Of a stretch of DNA of 64,000 nt, positions 43,468 to 51,608 are shown piece by piece; positions within the stretch are counted from its first letter, which is position 1; each line of letters begins with the position of its first letter. The position numbers and the translations under genes are program-made. Below the pieces are notes generated by a model. It searched no databases. It was not told where the DNA came from and was given only the letters and a program-made list of their open reading frames with translations. Origin of the DNA: Nocardiopsis sp. CC223A (GTDB lineage: Bacteria > Actinomycetota > Actinomycetes > Streptosporangiales > Streptosporangiaceae); contig NZ_JASFDV010000021.1 of NCBI RefSeq assembly GCF_030766825.1, positions 1-64,000 of the forward strand, given 5' to 3'.

Positions 43468-44274
43468 TCACCGGTCCCGGAAACGGCCGGGGCTGGTGCC
43501 CGTGATACGGCGGAACGCCGTGCCGAACGCGCTCACCGAGTGGTAGCCGACGCGCACCGCCACCTCCTCGATGTCCTCCCCGTGCGACAGCAGGGAGATC
43601 GCGTGCCGCACCCGCGCGGTGGTCACCCAGCGGCTGAAGCCCAGCCCGGTCTCGGCCCGGAACGCCCGGGTGAGGGTGCGGGAGCTCACCCCCAGCCTCG
43701 CCGCCCACGCGGCCAGGGTGGTGGTGTCCGCGGGGTTCTCCAGCACCGCCGCCACGATGGGGGCCAGCAGCGGGGACTCGGGGACCTGCAACAGGATCTC
43801 GTTGCGGGCGGGAGCGATCAGGTCCAGCACCATGGCCTCGGTGCGGGTGCGCTCGTCCCCGGACAGGTCCTCGTGGTCCAGGCGCTCCAGCAGCAGCCGC
43901 AGCAGCGGCGTGACCTCCACCGCCACCGGCCGGTCGGCGATCGCGGGCACCGCGTGCACCCCGAAGTGCGCCGCCCGGTGCCAGGTCCCGGCGGGCGTCC
44001 ACCCGCTGTGGCGCACCCCGGCGGGGATCCACAGGCCCACGGTCGGGGTGATGGTCCACACCCGGGCCCCCACCGCCGCCGAGGAGGCGCCGCGCTCGTT
44101 CCACAGCAGCTCGTGGGTGGGGTGGGCGTGCTCCTCCCAGAAGGTGTCGCGGGCGATCACCTCGTCCGAGCCCCGCACCACGAACGGCACGTCGATCTCC
44201 CCGGCCTCGTACACGGGCAGCCGACGGTTGTCGAACCCCGGGTCCGCACCGGGAAGGACATCTCGTATGACCAC
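43468..44274 (-). CDS. AraC-family transcriptional regulator with cupin sensor
   Basis: A 268-residue regulator. The N-terminal half is a cupin-type sensor (IDVPFVVRGSDEVIARDTFW, HAHPTHELLWNERGASSAAV, VGLWIPAGVRHSGWTPAGTW). The C-terminal double HTH is complete (LAAWAARLGVSSRTLTRAFR, GLGFSRWVTTARVRHAISLL, VAVRVGYHSVSAFGTAFRRI, TGTSPGRFR). This type often controls an adjacent exporter or siderophore genes. It lies upstream of the importer operon on the same strand and diverges from the desulfurase-like gene. The GTG at 44274 is chosen by homology length. Its ribosome-binding site is weak. Confidence 0.9.
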   Translation of the reverse strand: MVIRDVLPGADPGFDNRRLPVYEAGEIDVPFVVRGSDEVIARDTFWEEHAHPTHELLWNERGASSAAVGARVWTITPTVGLWIPAGVRHSGWTPAGTWHRAAHFGVHAVPAIADRPVAVEVTPLLRLLLERLDHEDLSGDERTRTEAMVLDLIAPARNEILLQVPESPLLAPIVAAVLENPADTTTLAAWAARLGVSSRTLTRAFRAETGLGFSRWVTTARVRHAISLLSHGEDIEEVAVRVGYHSVSAFGTAFRRITGTSPGRFRDR

Positions 44275-44389
44275 GTCGTTCAGGGTACGGCCCCGGTCCG
44301 CACACCTACGGCCGCACCCCCGCAGGTGCCCGCGGGGGCGGTCGGTGCGATGCTGTCGGTGGTCCGCAGGCATTCGACGGAGGAGTCCC

Positions 44390-45595
44390 ATGGCGGCGTT
44401 CGACCTCACCGCGTTCCGTGCGCAGTTCCCCTCGCTGGGTTCGGGGATCGCCCACTTCGACGGGCCCGGGGGCACCCAGACCCCCGTACGGGTGGGGGAG
44501 GCGATCGCCCGCACGCTCACCGGGCCGCTGTCCAACCGGGGGGTGTCGGCGGCCTCGGAGGCCAACGCCGAGGCGGCGGTGGCGGCGTTCCGCCGCGCCT
44601 ACGCCGACCTGCTGGGGTGCGCGCCCGAGGGCGTCGTGTACGGGCGCAGCGCCACCCAGATCACCTACGACTTCTCCCGCCACCTGTCCAAGGACTGGGG
44701 TCCCGGCGACGAGGTCGTGGTCACCCGGCTGGACCACGACTCCAACGTCCGCCCCTGGGTGCAGGCCGCCGAACGCGCCGGCGCGACCGTGCGGTGGATC
44801 GACTTCGACCCGGCCACCGCCGAGCCCGACCTGTCCGACCTGGACGCGGTGGTCAACGGCCGCACCCGGCTGGTCGCCGTCGGGGCCGCCGCCAACCTGC
44901 TGGGCACCCGGGTCCCCGTGCGGACGATCGCCGACCGCGCCCACGAGGCGGGGGCCCTGGTGTACGTCGACGGGGTGCACCACGCCGCCCACGCGGTGGT
45001 GGACGTGCGGGAGCTGGGCGCCGACTTCTACGTGTGCTCCCCCTATAAGTTCCTGGGCCCGCACTGCGCGGTCCTGGCCGCGGACCCGGCGCTGCTGGAG
45101 ACCATCGCCCCCGACAAGCCGGTGCCCTCCACCGACGCGGTGCCCGAACGGTTCGAGTACGGCACCCTGCCCTACGAGATCATGGCCGGAGCCACCGAGG
45201 CGGTGGACGTGCTCGCCGACCTGGCCCCCGAAGGCGGCGACCGGCGCGGGCGGCTGGCCGCCGCCCGCCGGCTGCTGGAGGAGCACGAGACGGCGCTGCG
45301 CGACAGGGTCGAGGCGGCCCTGGCCGGGCTGGGCGGGGCGGTGCGGGTGCACTCGCGGGCGGCCGAGCGCACCCCGACGCTGTTCATGACCTTCCCCGGC
45401 CGCCGCAGCGCCGACGTGTCGCGGTTCCTCGCCGGACGCGACGTGCTGGCCCCCGCCGGGAGCTTCTACGCCTACGAGGCGTTCGCCCGCCTGGGCGTCG
45501 ACGACACCGCCGGTCTGCGCGTGGGCATGGCGCCCTACACGGCCGGGGAGGACGTCGACCGCCTGCTGTCCGCCCTCACCGACGCCCTGCGCTGA
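44390..45595 (+). CDS. Cysteine desulfurase-like PLP aminotransferase (class V)
   Basis: A 401-residue fold-type I enzyme of the cysteine-desulfurase-like branch (TIGR01976 type). IAHFDGPGGTQTPVRVGEAI opens the fold, and GRSATQITYDFSRHL holds the phosphate-binding turn. D194 and H197 lie in YVDGVHHAAH and the PLP lysine is K220 in CSPYKFLGPHC. The persulfide-forming cysteine loop of true SufS is not obvious (ERTPTLFMTFPGR takes its place), so real desulfurase activity is uncertain. GGAGGAG precedes the ATG. It diverges from the AraC regulator and converges on the cupin gene. Confidence 0.88.
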   Translation: MAAFDLTAFRAQFPSLGSGIAHFDGPGGTQTPVRVGEAIARTLTGPLSNRGVSAASEANAEAAVAAFRRAYADLLGCAPEGVVYGRSATQITYDFSRHLSKDWGPGDEVVVTRLDHDSNVRPWVQAAERAGATVRWIDFDPATAEPDLSDLDAVVNGRTRLVAVGAAANLLGTRVPVRTIADRAHEAGALVYVDGVHHAAHAVVDVRELGADFYVCSPYKFLGPHCAVLAADPALLETIAPDKPVPSTDAVPERFEYGTLPYEIMAGATEAVDVLADLAPEGGDRRGRLAAARRLLEEHETALRDRVEAALAGLGGAVRVHSRAAERTPTLFMTFPGRRSADVSRFLAGRDVLAPAGSFYAYEAFARLGVDDTAGLRVGMAPYTAGEDVDRLLSALTDALR

Positions 45596-45648
45596 CCGGT
45601 CGTCGGAGGCCGGAGCGGCGCCCGCGCCGGGACCGGACCCGCCGCGGG

Positions 45649-46053
45649 TCACACCGCGTGCTGGGGGTCGTCCCGTGAGGTGCGGTGGACGGTGCCGTGC
45701 GGGTGCTCGGCGGGGGCGTACACCGAGTACAGCTTCAGCGGGACCTCGCCCACGTTGACGATGTTGTGCCAGGTCCCGGCGGGGACGAGCACGGCAGAGC
45801 CGTCGCCCGCCTTGTGGACGAGGTCCAGGGCGTCCCGGGCCGGGCCCATCTCCACCCGGGCCAGGCCCGCCTCGATGCGCAGGAACTGGTCGCGGTCCTC
45901 GTGCACCTCCAGCCCCACGTCATCGCCGGGCTCAACGGACATGACGGTGACCTGTAGATTCCCTCCCGTCCACAGGGCGGTGCGGAAATTCCCGTTCTGC
46001 ACGGTCAGGTCTTCGATATCGAGAACACACGGTCGCGGACCCTGGTCTTCCAT
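45649..46053 (-). CDS. Small cupin-domain protein
   Basis: A 134-residue single-cupin protein. Motif 1 is SVEPGDDVGLEVHEDRDQFL and motif 2 is VLVPAGTWHNIVNVGEVPLK. The metal ligands H in EVHEDRDQ, E/D nearby and H in TWHN are present. Relatives resemble the mannose-6-phosphate isomerase-like cupins, whose substrates are mostly unknown. The ATG at 46053 follows GGAAAGG. The 355 bp upstream hold only the frameshifted tail of the ABC gene. Confidence 0.88.
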   Translation of the reverse strand: MEDQGPRPCVLDIEDLTVQNGNFRTALWTGGNLQVTVMSVEPGDDVGLEVHEDRDQFLRIEAGLARVEMGPARDALDLVHKAGDGSAVLVPAGTWHNIVNVGEVPLKLYSVYAPAEHPHGTVHRTSRDDPQHAV

Positions 46054-46408
46054 TTCTGCCTTTCCTTCGCTCCCGGGCGCCCGGGAGGTCCACGGGCACG
46101 GGGGAGTCGTCCCGTCGTCCGAATCGCGATCGATCGGCCGGGAACCGATGCGCCCGCGGCGGGGCCGACGGCCCCGCTCCCCCATTCCTTGCCTTTCCCG
46201 CGTGTTCCCACACCGCGTTCCCGGACGAGGTTCCGATCCGCGCCCTCGGCCGGGGGGCACGCCCGGGAGACCTGGGCCGAAAGCCCCTTGCGGAAAAGGC
46301 GCAGATCGTTTTCGGGACGGGAATTCCGGCACCTTCCGCAAGGCGCCGCTCGGCCCAGGGCGTCCATCTGGGGGGCGACCAGGCCCCGGTAGGCGGGGCA
46401 GTCCCGGA

Positions 46409-48175
46409 TCAGGTCGGCGTGGGTGCCGTCGCCCACCGGCGTGCCCGCGTCCAGGACGATGATCCGTTCGGCGTGCACCAGGTGGTCAGGCGGTGCGCGA
46501 TGGTGATGGTGGTGCGGCCCGCCCGGGCGGCGGCGATCGCCTCCCGGACGTCGTGTTCGCCGACCGCGTCGAGCCGGCTGACGGCCTCGTCCAGGATCAG
46601 CACCCGCGCCGGGTTCAGCAGGGTGCGGGCCGGGGCCGGCCGCTGGCGCTCGCCGCCGGACAGGGAGCGGCCGTTGTCGGCGAGCACGGTGTCCAGGCCC
46701 TCCGGCAGCCGCCGGACCACGTCGTCCACCCGTGCCGCCGCCAGCACCCGCCACAGGTCGGTGTCGTCGAGGTCGTCGTCGGTGGCCAGCAGCAGGTTGT
46801 CGCGCACCGTCTCCCGGAACAGGGGCACGTCCTGGGGCAGCAGCGACACCACCCCCGGCAGCGCCGAACGGGTGTAGCGGGGCAGGGGCGCGCCGCCGAC
46901 CTCCACCCGGCCCTGCCCCGGGTCCACACACCGGGCCAGGACCTGCGCGAACGTGGACTTGCCCGACCCCGACCGCCCGGCGATCGCGATGTGCTCCCCG
47001 GGCCGGACGTGCACGGTCAGGTCCCGCAGGGCCGGGCGGGAGGACGCCTGCGGATCGACGTCGCTCCACCGGAAGGCCACCCCGTCGGCCCGGACCCGCC
47101 CGCCCTCCTCCTCGGGCGGTGCGGCCAGGTCGCCGTGGGCGGCGACCGGCGGGCGCGCGGTCAGCAGCGCGCCGATCCGCGCCGCGGCCTCGCCGGTGGT
47201 GCCGTAGTGGCGGGTCATCGCCGCCCAGTGCAGGATCGGGGCGGTCGCCATGGTGGCCGACCCGATCGCGAAGGGCACCGCCCCTGGGGCGAGCGTGCCG
47301 CGCTCCAACTGCCAGGCGGCGGCCGCGGCGGTGGCCACCGCCGCCAGCAGGGCGATGGCGCCCAGCACGGCGGTCTCGGCCCCCGAGCGGCGGGCGTTGC
47401 GGAACTGGGCGGTGAGCAGCCGGTCGTCCAGGGCGGCCGTCCGCTCGGCCCGGTGGGTCACCAGCCCGTAGCCGACGATCTCGCGGACGGCCCCGGTGTT
47501 CTCGGCGACCTCCCCGCCCAGGTCGGCCAGCGCGGTGCGGATGCGCTCGCCCTGGGGGCGCGCCCACCGCCGGGCGACCAGGGTGAGGGCGACGGACAGG
47601 AGCAGGACGGGGGCCGTGAGCAGAGCGGCCGGAGGGCTCACCGCGGCCAGCGCGACCCACAGCAGCGGGGTGGCCGCCCAGGCGCTGAGCGTGTAGATGG
47701 AGGAGTGGGCGTAGAAGATCTCCGGCGCCTCGGCGTCGGACAGGGCGGAGGTGAGCAGGTCGCCGGAGCGGCGGCGGGAGAGCCCTGCGGGGGCGAGCCG
47801 GGCCAGGGCGTCGTACACCCACAGCCGCACCCGGGCCAGCACCCGGAAGCTCAGGTCGTGCGAGAGCCAGGTCTCCAGCCACGAGGCGGCCGACCGGACG
47901 GCCACGGCCAGCAGGGTGGCGGCCGCCGGTGCCGCCAGGTCCGCGGGCCCGCCGCCGGCCAGGACCGCGCCGGTGGCGGCCGAGGCCAGGATCACGGCCA
48001 TGAGCGCGATCGCCAGGAGGAGGGCGGCGGGGAACCCGCGCCGCCCCGGCCGGGCGGTCCGGGTCGGGGGTGCCGGGAGCCCGGCGCGGTGCGGGCTGCG
48101 CGTGCTGATGGGTCGGGGGATTTCCTCTCTGGCCGCGGGGGCGCGGGCGGCCGGGAGGGGGTGCGCCCCGACCAT
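46409..48175 (-). CDS. CydC-like ABC exporter half-transporter, frameshifted near the C-terminus, Zur-box controlled
   Basis: About 589 codons: a six-TM exporter domain, then an ATPase with Walker A GRSGSGKST, Q-loop LLPQDVPLFRE, signature LSGGERQRPAPARTLL (RPA replaces the usual RIA), Walker B VLILDEAVSRLD and the switch His in TITIAHRLTT. Just after this the frame breaks. The family continuation (LVHAERIIVLDAGTPVGDG, THADLIRD) is present in the next frame from about 46485 to 46345, consistent with one lost base near 46480-46490. The catalytic core survives. The Zur-like palindrome overlaps the ATG at 48205; the ATG at 48175, five bases after a CATTAT -10-like element, would give a leaderless message. 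Its cargo may be a zincophore or thiol. Only one half-transporter is present. Confidence 0.75.
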   Translation of the reverse strand: MVGAHPLPAARAPAAREEIPRPISTRSPHRAGLPAPPTRTARPGRRGFPAALLLAIALMAVILASAATGAVLAGGGPADLAAPAAATLLAVAVRSAASWLETWLSHDLSFRVLARVRLWVYDALARLAPAGLSRRRSGDLLTSALSDAEAPEIFYAHSSIYTLSAWAATPLLWVALAAVSPPAALLTAPVLLLSVALTLVARRWARPQGERIRTALADLGGEVAENTGAVREIVGYGLVTHRAERTAALDDRLLTAQFRNARRSGAETAVLGAIALLAAVATAAAAAWQLERGTLAPGAVPFAIGSATMATAPILHWAAMTRHYGTTGEAAARIGALLTARPPVAAHGDLAAPPEEEGGRVRADGVAFRWSDVDPQASSRPALRDLTVHVRPGEHIAIAGRSGSGKSTFAQVLARCVDPGQGRVEVGGAPLPRYTRSALPGVVSLLPQDVPLFRETVRDNLLLATDDDLDDTDLWRVLAAARVDDVVRRLPEGLDTVLADNGRSLSGGERQRPAPARTLLNPARVLILDEAVSRLDAVGEHDVREAIAAARAGRTTITIAHRLTTWCTPNGSSSWTRARRWATAPTPT

Positions 48176-48181
48176 TTGCGA

Positions 48182-48202
48182 TAATGAAAACCGTTTTCGT
48201 TT
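48182..48202 (-). promoter_or_regulatory. Zur-like box before the CydC-like ABC gene
   Basis: TAATGAAAAC at 48182-48191, a central C and GTTTTCGTTT at 48193-48202 form a palindrome matching the left arm and core of the box at 49490. Zinc-loaded Zur would block the ABC gene promoter. Confidence 0.78.
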
Positions 48203-48325
48203 CATGAGTATAGACCGCCGCGAACCGGGACGGACCCGCCGCCCGCCGGACCGCCGTCCCGGGCACGCGGAAGGGGGCGGAACAGGTGTTCCGCCCCCGT
48301 GGACCCGCCCGGACCCGCGTTCCGG

Positions 48326-48634
48326 TCAGGAACCGCTGGAGTGCTCGTCCCAGTGGCCCTCGTGCTCGCGGTGCAAGTGCCCGTCGTGCACGTAGTCCAC
48401 GTGCCCCTGGTGGGGCACCGCCACGTGCCCGCACCCCTCCCCGTGTCGGTGCTCGTGGTCCTCGTGGACGGCGTGCCCCTCGTGCTCGCACTCGTCCCAG
48501 TGGCCGTCGTGACCGTGGTGCAGGTGCCCGTCGTGCACGTAGTCCACGTGCTCCCGGTGGGGCACCGCCACGTGCCCGCAGGAGGCACCGTGGTCGTGGG
48601 CGTGGTCCTCGTGTACGAGATGTCGCGTCGCCAT
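48326..48634 (-). CDS. Histidine-rich two-repeat metal-binding protein
   Basis: A 102-residue protein with 29 histidines. After MATRHLV come two 49-residue repeats, the second one slightly shorter. Each has HEDH-x-H-x-HG, then CGHVAVPH, then HVDYVHDGHLH and EGHWDE or DGHWDE. The repeat is also clear in DNA (147-bp period). There is no signal peptide. Each copy has one CGH, and the first has a second Cys (WDECEH). Actinobacterial relatives of the CGH..VPH..H.DY.H.GH.H type are thought to bind zinc in the cytosol. GGGGGAGAG precedes the ATG. It lies between two Zur-like boxes, next to the zinc transporter, so it is likely a zinc buffer or chaperone. Confidence 0.85.
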   Translation of the reverse strand: MATRHLVHEDHAHDHGASCGHVAVPHREHVDYVHDGHLHHGHDGHWDECEHEGHAVHEDHEHRHGEGCGHVAVPHQGHVDYVHDGHLHREHEGHWDEHSSGS

Positions 48635-48788
48635 CTCTCCCCCAGGGGTTGCGTCGGTTCCGCACCGGCCCGCCGCAGCACCGTTCACGGCCGCACGACG
48701 GGCCGGTCGCCTAGAAGACCAGTCGATCAGAGGACACCCCCGCGGGGAACCTCCGTGGGGCCGGACCGGGGAAAGCTTGACCCGCGCC

Positions 48789-49472
48789 TCACCTTCCGGT
48801 GGGACCTCCGTCGACCTCCCGGGGCAGCCCTTCCTCCATGCGCAGGACGCGGTCGGCGCGGGCGGCCTCCCGCTCGGAGTGCGTGGCGTGCACGACGGTG
48901 ACACCGCGCGCACGCTCCTGGTCCAGCACCGCCCCGATGCGGGCACGGGAATCCGCGTCCAGGCCGGTGGCGGGCTCGTCGAGCAGGAGCAGGTCCGCCT
49001 CCTGGGCCAGCCCCTGGGCCAGCAGGACCCGCTGGCGCTGCCCGCCGGACAGCTCCCCCAGTCTGCGCCGGGCCAGGTCGGCGACCCCCAATCGCTCCAT
49101 GCACGCCCCGACCTCTTCCCGGTCCCGGCGGGTCAACCGGCGCCACGGCCCCCGCAGCCCCCACCTGCCCATCTCCACGGTCTCCCGCGCGGTGACGGGC
49201 AGTGCGTCGGAGACCGCACTGCGCTGCACCACGAGGGCGGGGCGGCGCGGCGTGCCCAGGGTCACACCCCCCGAACGCGGGGCCAGGACCCCGGCCATGA
49301 CGGACAGCAGGGTGGACTTGCCCGAGCCGTTGGCCCCCACCAGTGCGGTCACCGTCCCGGCGGGGAGCGCCAGGGTGACGCCGCGCAGGACGTCGCGGCC
49401 GCCGTGGCCCGCGTACACGTCCGACAGTTCGACCGCCGGCACCCGTGCCGTGCCGGTCCCGTCCGAGGCCAT
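48789..49472 (-). CDS. aztA: Zinc ABC transporter ATP-binding protein AztA
   Basis: A 227-residue ABC ATPase. Walker A is GANGSGKST, the Q-loop VVQRSAVSDALPVTARETVE, the signature LSGGQRQRVLLAQGLAQ, Walker B LLLLDEPATGLD and the switch His in VVHATHSEREAARAD. It energises zinc import with AztB and AztC. The ATG at 49472 has a good GGAGGTGGG site. An ATG at 49508 lies inside the Zur palindrome and is rejected. It diverges from aztB across an 51-bp spacer with one shared Zur-like box. Confidence 0.92.
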   Translation of the reverse strand: MASDGTGTARVPAVELSDVYAGHGGRDVLRGVTLALPAGTVTALVGANGSGKSTLLSVMAGVLAPRSGGVTLGTPRRPALVVQRSAVSDALPVTARETVEMGRWGLRGPWRRLTRRDREEVGACMERLGVADLARRRLGELSGGQRQRVLLAQGLAQEADLLLLDEPATGLDADSRARIGAVLDQERARGVTVVHATHSEREAARADRVLRMEEGLPREVDGGPTGR

Positions 49473-49489
49473 GCCCACCTCCGATTTGG

Positions 49490-49510
49490 TAATGAAAACG
49501 GTTTTCATTA
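49490..49510. promoter_or_regulatory. Zur-like box between aztA and aztB
   Basis: A perfect 21-bp palindrome: TAATGAAAAC, central G, GTTTTCATTA. It fits the actinobacterial Zur box (TGAAAA..TTTTCA core). It sits 18 bp from the aztA start and 14 bp from the aztB start, so one bound Zur dimer pair would silence both directions. Confidence 0.88.
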
Positions 49511-49523
49511 TAGAGTGCCCGAC

Positions 49524-50408
49524 ATGGAAGCCCTATTCGCCCCCTTCGAGGTGGTCTTCGTCCAACGCGCCCTGTGGGGAGGCGTCCTCGTCTCGCTCAT
49601 CTGCGCGCCGTCCGGAACCTGGGTGGTCCTGCGCGGGATGGCCTTCCTCGGTGACGCGATGTCCCACGGGATGCTCCCCGGGGTCGCCCTGGCCGCACTG
49701 CTGGGCGGCAACCTGTTCATCGGCGCGGCCCTGGCCGCGGCCGGGATGGCGCTGGGGGTCACCGCACTGAACCGCTCGGCGCGCCTGTCCCAGGACACGA
49801 GCATCGGCCTGCTCTTCGTCGGGATGCTCTCGGCGGGGGTGATCATCGTCTCCCACTCCGGGTCCTTCGCCGTCGACCTCACCGGCTTCCTCTTCGGCGA
49901 CGTCCTCGCCGTGCGGGAACAGGACCTGGTCCTGCTCGCCCTGGCCCTCCTGGTGGCCCTCCCCGTCGCGGCGCTGGGCCACCGCTCCTTCACCGCACTG
50001 GCCTTCGACCCGCGCAAGGCCACGACCCTGGGCCTGGCCCCCCGGGCCGCACACGCCGCCATGCTCGGGCTCATCACCCTGGCGGTGGTCGCCTCGTTCC
50101 ACGTGGTCGGCACCCTGCTCGTCTTCGGCCTGCTCATCGCCCCTCCGGCCGCCGCCGCGATCTGGGCCAGGAGCATCCCCGCGATCATGGCCGGCGCCGC
50201 CGTACTGGGCAGCACCTCCACCTTCGTCGGCCTGCTCGTCTCCTGGCACTGGGGCACCGCGGCCGGCGCCAGCATCTCGGCCACCGCCGTCGCCCTCTTC
50301 TTCTGTTCGGCCGCCCTGTCCCGGTTCCGCTCCGGCACCGGCCCCACTCCCCCCGCCGACGGTCCCCGCGCGCCCCTGCACACGAACGAAAGGTCGACCG
50401 CGTCATGA
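49524..50408 (+). CDS. aztB: Zinc ABC transporter permease AztB
   Basis: A 294-residue metal-ion permease of the ZnuB/MntB class with about eight TM segments. SLICAPSGTWVVLRGMAFLG, DAMSHGMLPGVALAALLGGN and DLTGFLFGDVLAVREQDLVL are family blocks, and ASFHVVGTLLVFGLLIAPPA supplies the lumenal histidine region. It forms the zinc channel powered by AztA. There is almost no 5' leader and no ribosome-binding site, suggesting near-leaderless translation from a promoter inside the Zur box. The stop overlaps the next ATG (ATGA). Confidence 0.94.
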   Translation: MEALFAPFEVVFVQRALWGGVLVSLICAPSGTWVVLRGMAFLGDAMSHGMLPGVALAALLGGNLFIGAALAAAGMALGVTALNRSARLSQDTSIGLLFVGMLSAGVIIVSHSGSFAVDLTGFLFGDVLAVREQDLVLLALALLVALPVAALGHRSFTALAFDPRKATTLGLAPRAAHAAMLGLITLAVVASFHVVGTLLVFGLLIAPPAAAAIWARSIPAIMAGAAVLGSTSTFVGLLVSWHWGTAAGASISATAVALFFCSAALSRFRSGTGPTPPADGPRAPLHTNERSTAS

Positions 50409-51604
50409 CCCGCACCCACCGCACAGGGCGGCTTCCGGCCTCGGGCGCCGGGCTGCTCGCCGCAGCGCTGCTCGCCGGATGCGGCCCCGCCCCGCAGGAG
50501 GAGCCGGCCCCGGACGCCGAGCCGACCCCGCACGGCTACGTCGAGGGTGCCGAGGAGACCGCCGAGCCCCAGTCGCGACTGGTCCTGGCCGACGACGAGG
50601 GCCGGATCCAGGTCCTGGACCTGATCACCGAGGAGTCCACCCTGCTGGACCCGGTCGGCGCCGTCGACGGGATCACCGGCGACGGGCGGTTCGCGTACCT
50701 GACGTCATCCGACCAGCGGACGACCTCCGTCGTCGACAGCGGCGCCTGGACCGTGGACCACGGCGACCACTACCACTACTACCGGGCGGAGATCCGCCCG
50801 GCCGGGACCGTCCCGGGAGCCACCGCCGCGGGCGCGGCGACCGACACCGCCCTCACCGCCCTGAACGGCACCGACGGCACCGTCGCCCTGCTGGACCGGC
50901 CCGCTCTGGAGGACGGGGACGCCGCCACCGCCGCCGTCCCGGCCACGACCGGTCTGACCGTCCCCTACGCCGAGCGGCTGATCGTGGCCGAGGACGGCCC
51001 CGTGCACGTCCTGGACCGGGAGGGCGACCCCGTGGAGACCCTGGACGAGGAGTGCGCCGACCCCCGCGCCTGGGCCGTCACCCGCCGCGGCCTGGTCCTG
51101 GGCTGCGCGGACGGCGCGCTCGTGATCACCGAGGACGACGGCGCCCTCACCGCCGAACCCCTCCCCCACCCCGACGGCCTGCCGGCCGACGCCGCCGTCA
51201 CACGGTTCCACCACCGGCCCGGGGCCGCGGCCCTGGCGGCGGTCCCCGCTCCGGACACCGTCCTCGTGCTCGACCTCGTCGAACGGCGCTGGGACCACTG
51301 GGAGCTGCCCGGCGTCGTCACCGTGACGGCGGTCGGCGAGGGCGCCTCCGTGCTCGCCCTCACCGAGGACGGGGCCCTGCACGCCCTGGACCCCGCCACC
51401 GGCGGGGAACGGGCCCGCACCGACCTCCTGGAACAGGTCGACGCCGAACACCCCCCGACCCTCCAGGTGGACACCTCCCGGGCCTACGTCAACGACGTGC
51501 ACACCGGACGGGTCCACGAGATCGACTACAACGACGACCTGCGCGTGGCCCGCACCTTCGACACCGAGGTCGCACCCCACCACATGGTCGAGACCGGACG
51601 GTGA
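50405..51604 (+). CDS. AztD-like beta-propeller lipoprotein (paralogue 1)
   Basis: A 399-residue exported lipoprotein. A signal peptide ends in LAGC at about 22-25, followed by an acidic/proline linker. The rest is a WD40/YVTN-like propeller with repeated strands (QSRLVLADDEGRIQVLDLIT, GDGRFAYLTSSDQRTTSVVD, RAWAVTRRGLVLGCADGALV). A histidine-rich stretch VDHGDHYHYYRAEIRPAG and RFHHRPG could bind zinc. It matches the AztD zinc-metallochaperone layout, though less closely than the second copy. Coupling to aztB and a 4-bp gap to aztC place it firmly in the zinc operon. Confidence 0.78.
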   Translation: MTRTHRTGRLPASGAGLLAAALLAGCGPAPQEEPAPDAEPTPHGYVEGAEETAEPQSRLVLADDEGRIQVLDLITEESTLLDPVGAVDGITGDGRFAYLTSSDQRTTSVVDSGAWTVDHGDHYHYYRAEIRPAGTVPGATAAGAATDTALTALNGTDGTVALLDRPALEDGDAATAAVPATTGLTVPYAERLIVAEDGPVHVLDREGDPVETLDEECADPRAWAVTRRGLVLGCADGALVITEDDGALTAEPLPHPDGLPADAAVTRFHHRPGAAALAAVPAPDTVLVLDLVERRWDHWELPGVVTVTAVGEGASVLALTEDGALHALDPATGGERARTDLLEQVDAEHPPTLQVDTSRAYVNDVHTGRVHEIDYNDDLRVARTFDTEVAPHHMVETGR

Positions 51605-51608
51605 ACCG

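Noticed and set aside
44390..45595. Assigning the class V enzyme as SufS
   Set aside because: The active-site cysteine loop and neighbouring suf genes are not seen, so only a desulfurase-like call is justified.
48176..48205. ATG at 48205 as start of the CydC-like gene
   Set aside because: It lies beside the Zur-like palindrome so that the first codons would be the operator, and it lacks a ribosome-binding site. The parallel case at aztA starts downstream of the box. It remains possible.
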